From Hymenobacter sp. YIM 151858-1 (GTDB taxonomy: Bacteria; Bacteroidota; Bacteroidia; Cytophagales; Hymenobacteraceae), in NCBI RefSeq assembly GCF_025979705.1, contig NZ_CP110136.1, positions 3,472,001 through 3,536,000 on the forward strand: a stretch of 64,000 nt of DNA. Reading direction: 5' to 3'. Numbering within the stretch: position 1 is the first letter of the stretch; every line of letters starts with the position of its first letter. Below the pieces are notes generated by a model, which saw nothing but the letters and a program-made list of their open reading frames with translations, had not been told where the DNA came from and did not search any database. Below are positions 58,095 through 64,000 of this stretch, piece by piece. Position numbers and translations under genes: made by a program.

Positions 58095-58703
58095 ATGGAT
58101 GCTTCCGGCGAAACCTTATTGCTGACTTTGCGCCTGGCGGGCTCCGTGCCGGCCCGTGCCGGCCGCGAGCTGCAGCAGCAGCGCGTAGCGGCGCAGGAGG
58201 CAGCCCGCGCTGCCGCTACCCCCGACGAAGCTCAAGCCGCCCACCGCCGCGCCGAAAAGCAGTTCTTCGTGGCCTTCGATGCCCTGCTCGATGCGGGCCC
58301 TACGGGCGCGGCTTACCTAGGCAAAGAGAAAATAGCCGAAGCCGTGGCCGGCGAGCTGCTGATGCTGGAGGAATTGGGCCTGCGCGTATCCTGCTTTGTG
58401 CTGATGCCCAATCACTTGCATGCCGTGGTGCACCAGCCCGCGGGCCACGCCCTCTCGCTCTACAAAGCCGTGGAGCTGCTGCATCAGCGCACCGCCCAGC
58501 AGGCCCGCCGCATTCTGCGCGGCCAACTGCCCGCGCAAGCCGATTTCTGGCATCCTGGCTTTCACGAGCTACCGGTGCTCGATGCGGCCGAGCAGCAGCG
58601 CGTGCAGGCCTACCTGCTGGCCCACGCCCGGCGCCTGAAGCTACCCGCACGCTACGGGGAGTGGCCGTATGCTTACGTGGCTCCGGTGGCCCGCCCGACC
58701 TAG
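58095..58703 (+). CDS. RAYT-like HUH/Y1 transposase-family protein
   Basis: A 202-residue protein of the Y1 transposase family, closest in layout to REP-associated tyrosine transposases: first strand TLLLTLRLAGSVP, the metal-binding motif MPNHLHAVV with H107 and H109, FWHPGFHE, and the catalytic tyrosine Y173 in QAYLLAHARRLKL, aligned with the tyrosine of E. coli TnpA-REP. All catalytic residues are present. No transposon ends flank it, as is typical for single-copy domesticated RAYTs. It starts 33 nt after the helicase-nuclease stop, pointing to a joint transcript. The TAG stop lies in a CCTAGG. Confidence 0.75.
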   Translation: MDASGETLLLTLRLAGSVPARAGRELQQQRVAAQEAARAAATPDEAQAAHRRAEKQFFVAFDALLDAGPTGAAYLGKEKIAEAVAGELLMLEELGLRVSCFVLMPNHLHAVVHQPAGHALSLYKAVELLHQRTAQQARRILRGQLPAQADFWHPGFHELPVLDAAEQQRVQAYLLAHARRLKLPARYGEWPYAYVAPVARPT

Positions 58704-58712
58704 GGCAAGCGG

Positions 58713-59246
58713 CTAACTGCCGGGCTCAAGTGCCGGAGCCGGGTTCAGAAACAGCACCATGGTTTCCTCGTCGAAGTACTGGCCCTGCCATTTCATGGCG
58801 CGCGGCTCAATGCCCGTGCTCACGAAGCCTTCGGAGGCGTAAAGGGCGCGGGCCGGGGCGTTGGTGGCCACCAGCGTCAGGAGTACTTGCTCGAGGCCCG
58901 GCAGCTGGCGGGCGAAGTGCAGGGCCGTACGCAGCAATGCCCGACCCAGGCCGCGGCGGCCCGCCTCGGGGCGCACGTACATGCCCCTGATCAGTCCTTT
59001 GTGGCGCATTTTGTCGAGTGGTTCGCGTACAAAGCCCACCGTGCCTACCAGCGCGTCGTCGGCAAAAGCGCCCCAGATTACTTCTTCGGCATTGGGGTGG
59101 TACGCAGCCCAGCGCTGCGGGCGGCGGGCATCGTCGGCGGGCGTTACCCGGAAGCACTCGGGCTGGCGCGTCAGGCCTTCGGCGCGCAGGGCGAGGTAGG
59201 CCGGCTCATCGGCCGGAAACACAAGCGGACGAATGGTATCAGCCAT
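58713..59246 (-). CDS. GNAT family N-acetyltransferase
   Basis: A 177-residue acetyltransferase. The acetyl-CoA-binding region is IRGMYVRPEAGRRGLGRALL, with the R-x-x-G-x-G/A turn, followed by VLLTLVATNAPARALYASEGF. The N-terminal substrate part (LVFPADEPAYLALRAEGLTRQPECFR) is of the general type seen in amine or antibiotic acetyltransferases. The substrate is unknown. It converges with the RAYT-like gene, leaving 9 nt between the stops. Confidence 0.88.
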   Translation of the reverse strand: MADTIRPLVFPADEPAYLALRAEGLTRQPECFRVTPADDARRPQRWAAYHPNAEEVIWGAFADDALVGTVGFVREPLDKMRHKGLIRGMYVRPEAGRRGLGRALLRTALHFARQLPGLEQVLLTLVATNAPARALYASEGFVSTGIEPRAMKWQGQYFDEETMVLFLNPAPALEPGS

Positions 59247-59292
59247 AGAGTGCAGGTGCCGGAGGCAGGCTAGGGGCAGGGCGTCAGCGCGG

Positions 59293-60258
59293 CTACTTAG
59301 CGCGGTTGATGACGAACACGCTCAGCAGAATAATGCCCATACCCAGCAAGTGCCACCCGTTGATGATTTCGCCATCGAGCAGGCCCCAGCCCAGGGCCAT
59401 AATGGGCACCAAGTAGGTGTTGGAGGAGGCAAACAGCGCCGTGGATTGCTGAATGAGCTTGTTGAACAGCACCATGGCCACGGCCGTGCTGAGGGTGGCC
59501 AGCAGGGCAATGTAGCCGAAGGCCGTCCAGGCGCCGGGCACGTGTTGCAGCTTGTGCAGGAAATTGGTACCGAGGAGCAGGTAAGCCGCGGCCGGCCCGC
59601 CAATCAGCATGAGCAGCAGCCCGGTTACGGCCAACGACGGAATGCCGTGGAAATGGTGCTTGATAACGTTGATGCTGACGCCGTAACCCAAGGTAGCCAG
59701 CACAATGTAGAGCCCGTACCAGGCGTTGCCCTCGCCGGTGGGGGTGGCGTCGCCGCCGCTGCCGCCCAGGCCCATCAGCACAATGGTGCCCAGCAGCCCC
59801 GCGCCAATGCCGGCCGCACGCAGCCACGTAATGCGCTGCCCGAAGAACATAGCCCCCATGAGCAGCGTGAACACCACCGTTAGGGCGTTGAGTACGCCGG
59901 CCAGGCCCGAGGCCAGCTTGGTTTCGGCGTAGGCAAACAGAAAAGCCGGAATGAGCGTGCCCACCACACCGCTCAGCAGCAGCCACTTAAATCGGCTGCG
60001 CTCTACTTTGCGCACGTAGCGCAGCGCAAATGGCAGCAGCAACAGCGCGGCCACCGTAACGCGGGTGGCACCCAGCTCCAGCGCCGAAAACACCGCCAGC
60101 CCTTTCTTCATCAGGATAAACGATGTACCCCAAATGGAGGCCAGCACCACCAGCAGCACCCATGCCGACAGAGGCGTATGGTGCGGCGGCGGACCGGCAA
60201 CAACGGGTGGGGCAGGAGCGGCGGCAGCAGCAGGGGCGGGGGCAGGAGCAGAGGACAT
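59293..60258 (-). CDS. EamA-family DMT transporter
   Basis: A 321-residue transporter with ten membrane helices in two EamA halves. The first half opens with WVLLVVLASIWGTSFILMKKGL and carries ALELGATRVTVAALLLLPFAL; the second ends with PIMALGWGLLDGEIINGWHLLG. It probably exports metabolites or amino acids. The N-terminal 30 residues are Pro/Ala-rich and cytoplasmic. The ATG at 60258 is preferred over the open frame reaching 60378. It lies 46 nt from the GNAT gene, on the same strand. Confidence 0.88.
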   Translation of the reverse strand: MSSAPAPAPAAAAAPAPPVVAGPPPHHTPLSAWVLLVVLASIWGTSFILMKKGLAVFSALELGATRVTVAALLLLPFALRYVRKVERSRFKWLLLSGVVGTLIPAFLFAYAETKLASGLAGVLNALTVVFTLLMGAMFFGQRITWLRAAGIGAGLLGTIVLMGLGGSGGDATPTGEGNAWYGLYIVLATLGYGVSINVIKHHFHGIPSLAVTGLLLMLIGGPAAAYLLLGTNFLHKLQHVPGAWTAFGYIALLATLSTAVAMVLFNKLIQQSTALFASSNTYLVPIMALGWGLLDGEIINGWHLLGMGIILLSVFVINRAK

Positions 60259-60484
60259 GGCCGGCAAAGGTCGGAACAAGCCGCGAGGTATGCCATGGTT
60301 GAGGTGAAGACCCCTAGGTGCCGGTGCACGAAGAACTGACAGACAGCGCCTTTTACTGGGTTCGGGCCTGATCTTCACCCGATGATGTGATTGACACCTA
60401 GGCCGGTTACGGGTAGTATTGCCGCCAGATCAATATCTCTTGGCCCCTTGGGCTAGCCCCATTCTCACCCCCTTGCCATCTGCT

Positions 60485-60913
60485 ATGGAAACGCTCGAAG
60501 CAACCCCCGAAACCACCGAAGCCAACAAACAAGTCGTCCTGGCTTACGTCGAAGCCTTCAACCAAGCCGACATGCCTGCCCTGCGCCGCATTTTCGCCGA
60601 CGATGCGCTGGTGTACGGCGTGCTCGGCTGGGGCACCATGGATCAGGTAATCCCCGTGTGGCAAGAGCTGCACGCCGCTTTTGCCCTGCAACTGCACGTA
60701 GAAGCCATTGCCGCCGACGGCGACAACGTGATGGTGCGCTACCTGGAGCGGGGGCAGTCGGTTGGCTCGTTCCGCGGTGGGCCGGTTACCGGCAAACCCT
60801 ACGAAATAGTGGCCATGGAGCACTTTGTGGTACGCGGAGGGCGCATTCAGCGCCGATGGGGTGCCCGCGACTCCGCCGCGATGAACCGGCAGATGGGCTT
60901 GCCGCTGAGCTAA
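60485..60913 (+). CDS. SnoaL/NTF2-like protein
   Basis: A 142-residue protein with the cone-shaped alpha/beta fold of the SnoaL/NTF2 group: VVLAYVEAFNQADMPALRRIFADDALVYG, a central VMVRYLERGQSVGSF strand and IVAMEHFVVRGGRIQRRWGARD. Members include polyketide cyclases, isomerases and many small-molecule-binding proteins, so no specific reaction can be assigned. The ATG at 60485 is preferred over an upstream frame. It converges on dusB. Confidence 0.82.
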   Translation: METLEATPETTEANKQVVLAYVEAFNQADMPALRRIFADDALVYGVLGWGTMDQVIPVWQELHAAFALQLHVEAIAADGDNVMVRYLERGQSVGSFRGGPVTGKPYEIVAMEHFVVRGGRIQRRWGARDSAAMNRQMGLPLS

Positions 60914-60944
60914 GCCGACCTCCGACTACATTTTATATAATACG

Positions 60945-60992
60945 CCAAGCGCCCTCCTGCCGGGTATTATCCCTAGGTAGGAAGGCGCTTGG
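60945..60992. terminator. convergent terminator between SnoaL-like gene and dusB
   Basis: Nine-base perfect arms at 60945-60953 and 60984-60992, extendable with one mismatch; a CCTAGG lies in the loop. Confidence 0.6.
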
Positions 60993-61020
60993 TTTCTAAA
61001 AGGAGCTAAGCGGATAGCCT

Positions 61021-62010
61021 TTAATCGGCCAGTACGGCTTCGCTTTGCGCAATTGTGGCCAAAATGGCGCGCACCTCGTCGGGGGTGTTGGCCTCAACCA
61101 GCTGCGTGCGCCACTGCTTGGCACCTACCAAGCCTTTGAAGTAATGCGCGTAGTGGCGGCGCATCTCGAAGATGCCCACTTTCGCGCCCTTCCACTCAAT
61201 GCTCTTCTCGAAGTGCATCTGGCAGGCACCCACGCGCTCCTCCAGGGTGGGCGGGGCCAGCTTTTCGCCGGTAGCTAAGTAATGCTTGATTTCGCGGAAG
61301 ATCCAGGGGTAACCGATGGAGGCGCGGCCAATCATAATGCCGTCGACGCCGTAGCGGTTTTTGTACTCCAGGGCTTTCTCGGGCGAGTCGATGTCGCCGT
61401 TGCCGAAAATGGGAATGCGAATGCGCGGGTTCTCCTTGATCTTGGCAATCAGGGTCCAGTCAGCCTCGCCCTTGTACATCTGCACGCGGGTGCGGCCGTG
61501 AATGGTTAGCGCCTCAATGCCAATGTCCTGCAGGCGCTCGGCTACTTCCTCCACGTTCCGGGTCGAGTCGTCCCAACCCAGGCGCGTCTTCACCGTCACG
61601 GGCAGGTGCGTGGCTTTTACCACGGCCTCGGTCATCTGCACCATCTTCGGAATATCGCGCAACAGGGCTGCGCCGGCACCGCGGCAGGCCACCTGCTTCA
61701 CGGGGCAGCCGTAGTTGATGTCGATGAGGTCGGGCCCGGCTACGGTGCTGATTTTGGCGCACTCGGCCATGGTTTGCACATCGGAGCCGAACAGCTGAAT
61801 GCCAATGGGGCGCTCGTAGTCGAACACGTCGAGCTTTTTCTTGCTCTTGGCCGCGTCGCGAATCAGGCCTTCCGACGACACGAACTCGGTGTACATCAGA
61901 TCGGCGCCGCCTTGCTTGCACACGGCACGAAACGGCGGGTCCGACACGTCCTCCATCGGGGCAAGCAGCAGCGGAAAATCGGGCAAGGCGAGGTCGCGGA
62001 TGTAGACCAT
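61021..62010 (-). CDS. dusB: tRNA-dihydrouridine synthase
   Basis: A 329-residue FMN enzyme that reduces uridines in the tRNA D loop. The flavin-barrel motifs are APMEDVSDPPFRAVC, GCPVKQVACRGAGAALLRD (catalytic Cys region), TIHGRTRVQMYKG and IFGNGDIDSPEKAL. The DusB subfamily is assigned from overall layout and length. The minus strand carries TAAATTTG at 62074-62081, a likely -7 box 64 nt before the ATG. The gene is divergent from the CPBP protease. Confidence 0.93.
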   Translation of the reverse strand: MVYIRDLALPDFPLLLAPMEDVSDPPFRAVCKQGGADLMYTEFVSSEGLIRDAAKSKKKLDVFDYERPIGIQLFGSDVQTMAECAKISTVAGPDLIDINYGCPVKQVACRGAGAALLRDIPKMVQMTEAVVKATHLPVTVKTRLGWDDSTRNVEEVAERLQDIGIEALTIHGRTRVQMYKGEADWTLIAKIKENPRIRIPIFGNGDIDSPEKALEYKNRYGVDGIMIGRASIGYPWIFREIKHYLATGEKLAPPTLEERVGACQMHFEKSIEWKGAKVGIFEMRRHYAHYFKGLVGAKQWRTQLVEANTPDEVRAILATIAQSEAVLAD

Positions 62011-62090
62011 ACTGTGGGGGCGCCGCGCAGGCGTCGGGCTGACGTTGAACGGCGCCGGTTAGCGTATTTTGCGCAAATTTACGACAGAAG

Positions 62091-62208
62091 AGTAGTCAGT
62101 AGTCGTTGTGGAGTACTGAGACTCAGCCACCCGGGCAAAACGGGCCGGCTCATGCAGCCTTTGGGCACGTTTATTCGTCTGACTACCGCCTACCAACTAC
62201 CCAATACG
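62091..62208. repeat. heptad-periodic intergenic repeat pair
   Basis: Left units AGTAGTC, AGTAGTC, GTTGTGG, AGTACTG (62091-62118). Right units GACTACC, GCCTACC, AACTACC, CAATACG (62181-62208). The right arm ends 1 nt before the ATG of the CPBP gene. The arms are partly complementary. Confidence 0.65.
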
Positions 62209-62209
62209 C

Positions 62210-63277
62210 ATGAAAGGTTTCGCCCGCTCCACCGAAACGATGCACCCTGCCCTCACGCTGCTGCTGCTCACGCTGCTGGTGGTGGCCGGCATGTGCATCG
62301 GCATGTTTCTCGCCGTATCGGTAGTTACCGTAGCTTATGGAGTTGACTTGCTGCGCTTGCCCGATGTGCTGGCCTCGCCTTCGCGCTACACCTACGGCTG
62401 GGCCGTGCTGATGTGGCTGCAAGGCCTATCGCTACTGGCCGGTTTTGGGGCTGGCGCGTACTTCCTGCCCGTGCTGCGCGGCCTAAAGCCCGCCGAGTAC
62501 TTTGCGCCGCGCCGCCCGGTACCCGTGTGGTGGTTACTGGCGGCTATGGTGCTGATGATCGTGAGCATGCCGGCGCTGTCGGGCTTGGTAGCCTGGAACG
62601 CCGATGCCCACCTGCCCTCGTGGCTCTACGACCTAGAAAAGGCCGCCCGCGAAAAAGAAGACCAGGCCCAGGCACTTACCACCTTCCTTACCAAATTTGG
62701 CACCACCACCCGCTTTTTGGTGGCCGTGCTGGTAGTGGCGGTAGTACCCGCCATTGCCGAAGAACTAACCTTTCGGGGCGTAGTGCTGCGCCAGTTCAGC
62801 CGCTGGACGAAATCCGTGCACTGGGGCGTGTGGCTATCGGCCATCGTGTTCAGTGCCATTCACATGCAGTTCTTCGGGTTTGTGCCGCGCATGGTGTTGG
62901 GCGTGTTGCTGGGTTACCTGTTTGCCTGGAGCGGCAATATTCTGGTGCCTATGGCGGCGCACTTTGCCCAAAACGGCTTTCAGCTGCTGTTGCTCTTTTT
63001 GCAGCAACGCGGCACCATCAGCTTCGATGCCGATGCCAACGAACCCATGGCCTGGCCACTGATGCTCATCTCATTGGTGCTTACCCTGGGGCTGCTCTAC
63101 TGGCTGCAGCGGCAATTTGCGGCGCATGAGGCCGCCACTACCGAGGCGCACGTGCTTACCAGCCACGGCGTGCAAGTGCGCACCGCCGCCGACGTGCCGC
63201 CCGCTGTGCCGCCCGTAGCCGGCCACACCCTCACCTCGCATGGCATCGAAACGCCGCCCGAAGCTCCTGCCGTATAA
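62210..63277 (+). CDS. CPBP-family intramembrane metalloprotease
   Basis: A 355-residue membrane protein with about eight hydrophobic segments. The ABI/CPBP motifs are present: AEELTFRGVVL (EExxxR, about 183-190), then FSAIHMQFFGFVPRMVLG and LVPMAAHFAQNGFQ, supplying the later histidine sites. The family includes Rce1-like proteases and bacteriocin-immunity proteins. The C-terminal cytoplasmic tail (about 305-355) contains the phrase LTSHG twice in a Pro/Val-rich stretch. The start is the ATG at 62210, directly behind a repeat arm. Confidence 0.88.
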   Translation: MKGFARSTETMHPALTLLLLTLLVVAGMCIGMFLAVSVVTVAYGVDLLRLPDVLASPSRYTYGWAVLMWLQGLSLLAGFGAGAYFLPVLRGLKPAEYFAPRRPVPVWWLLAAMVLMIVSMPALSGLVAWNADAHLPSWLYDLEKAAREKEDQAQALTTFLTKFGTTTRFLVAVLVVAVVPAIAEELTFRGVVLRQFSRWTKSVHWGVWLSAIVFSAIHMQFFGFVPRMVLGVLLGYLFAWSGNILVPMAAHFAQNGFQLLLLFLQQRGTISFDADANEPMAWPLMLISLVLTLGLLYWLQRQFAAHEAATTEAHVLTSHGVQVRTAADVPPAVPPVAGHTLTSHGIETPPEAPAV

Positions 63278-63334
63278 CCACCTAGGGCTGCCGCTGCCAC
63301 CTCCGCTTTTTCTGCCACCAGCGCTTCTGCACTC

Positions 63335-64000
63335 TTGATTACCTCCACTACTCCGTCGCCCGCCAACTCGCCCGAGGCCGCCAAGCCGCCCGGCATGTCC
63401 AACATGTGGCAGCGCATCATTTCCGGCGCTATCGGGGCGGTGGCGCTGCTGGGCTGCATTTGGTACAGCGGCTGGACGTTCGGCCTGTTTTTCGGCATTG
63501 TGCAGGCCCGCATGCTGTGGGAGTTTTACCGCATGATGCGCGTGGCCGGCTACCGGCCGGCTGCCATCGTGGGCACGGGCACCAGCCTGGTGGTGTTTGG
63601 CCTGCTCTACGTGCTCGGCGACGTGGATGCCCGCCCCTACGAAACCACCGAGCCGGTGCTGCTCACGCTGGCCTCGCTTATCCTGATTGTACCGTTGGTG
63701 TTCCTGTTGCGCGAAATGGCCCGCTGGAGCGACTCCGATGAACACCAGCCCTTTGCCAACCTAGGCGTGGCCATGGGCGGCCTCTTCTACGTGAGCCTGC
63801 CCATGAGCCTGTTGTGCCTGATTGGCTTCACCGAAGACGGCTACGACTACCGCCGCATTTTCGGCCTGCTCTTCCTGGTGTGGGCGGCCGATACCGGCGC
63901 TTACATCGCCGGTAAAAACTTTGGCAAGCACAAGCTGGCGCCCAGCATTTCGCCCGGCAAAACCTGGGAGGGCTGGGTTGGCGGCACGCTGCTTACCCTG
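63335..64000 (+). CDS. cdsA: phosphatidate cytidylyltransferase, partial
   Basis: The first 222 residues of a multi-pass membrane enzyme that makes CDP-diacylglycerol from CTP and phosphatidate; the rest is beyond the window. About six hydrophobic segments are visible, and near the edge the sequence reads [22 protein letters not shown] followed by [12 protein letters not shown], the conserved CdsA region. The start could be TTG at 63335 (giving a Pro/Ser/Ala-rich N-terminus) or ATG at 63395 ([11 protein letters not shown]). It lies on the same strand as the CPBP gene, 57 nt after its stop. Confidence 0.85.
   Translation, partial: MITSTTPSPANSPEAAKPPGMSNMWQRIISGAIGAVALLGCIWYSGWTFGLFFGIVQARMLWEFYRMMRVAGYRPAAIVGTGTSLVVFGLLYVLGDVDARPYETTEPVLLTLASLILIVPLVFLLREMARWSDSDEHQPFANLGVAMGGLFYVSLPMSLLCLIGFTEDGYDYRRIFGLLFLVWAADTGAYIAGKNFGKHKLAPSISPGKTWEGWVGGTLLTL

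Noticed and set aside
58095-58703. RAYT-like protein considered as the agent spreading the heptad repeat elements
   Set aside because: The repeat words differ from element to element and lack a constant palindrome with a flanking tetranucleotide, as RAYT substrates have. No sequence evidence links them.

Overview
The window reads as a stretch of chromosome from a high-G+C member of the Bacteroidetes, most likely a Hymenobacter-like member of the Cytophagales. The taxonomy is inferred from gene content: a PorE-like OmpA/propeller lipoprotein, a secretion-tail-like protein, the cluster nusB-DUF1573-yajC-ybbR-coaE, DUF4293 and DUF4476 proteins, a bacterial geranylgeranylglyceryl phosphate synthase, and TTG-N19-21-TAnnTTTG promoters in front of the tRNA genes. 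Many genes appear to start with GTG or TTG, and Shine-Dalgarno sequences are mostly absent.

Layout. 0-5 kb: AraC regulator, GGGPS operon with envelope proteins, a membrane J-domain/TPR protein and a YkuD-like L,D-transpeptidase. 5.02-10.67 kb: a lower-G+C integrated element in the 3' end of tRNA-Phe, with tyrosine recombinase, a Rep_trans-like replication initiator, ribbon-helix-helix, XRE and excisionase-like regulators, a lipoprotein cargo gene and a structured non-coding region. 10.7-20.8 kb: a two-gene Fe-S oxidoreductase, PorE-like protein, DUF4476 and DUF4293 proteins, thiolase, GNAT and truA. 20.8-30.4 kb: two ABC exporter half-transporters that look like the two halves of one heterodimer, outer-membrane proteins, two tRNA-Pro genes, an FAD oxidoreductase and a leucine-dehydrogenase-like enzyme. 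30.5-39.5 kb: nusB, YtxH, NAD-isocitrate dehydrogenase, DUF1573-yajC-ybbR-coaE, two membrane glycosyltransferases and tRNA-Val. 39.7-53.3 kb: AsmA-like protein, TerB-like protein, MscS channel, glutamate dehydrogenase, ArsR regulator, hemA, histidine kinase, CrtC-like lipoprotein and amino-acid permease. 53.4-58.7 kb: a 1529-residue SF1 helicase-nuclease followed 33 nt later by a RAYT-like HUH protein. 58.7-64 kb: GNAT, EamA transporter, SnoaL-like protein, dusB, CPBP protease and the start of cdsA.

Three signals are not explained by gene content. (1) The palindrome CCTAGG occurs about 88 times by eye, roughly four times a base-composition expectation, is enriched between genes and forms the stop codon of four genes. 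(2) At least eight intergenic spacers hold inverted-repeat elements whose arms are degenerate tandem repeats of 7 or 8 bases, a different word in each; two of them supply the C-terminal residues of the preceding gene. (3) The non-coding part of the tRNA-Phe element has two hairpins with different stems but the same loop sequence, plus other repeats, a candidate replication or transfer origin. The helicase-nuclease/HUH pair is the best candidate for an undescribed DNA-processing or defence system. All counts and alignments were made by eye.
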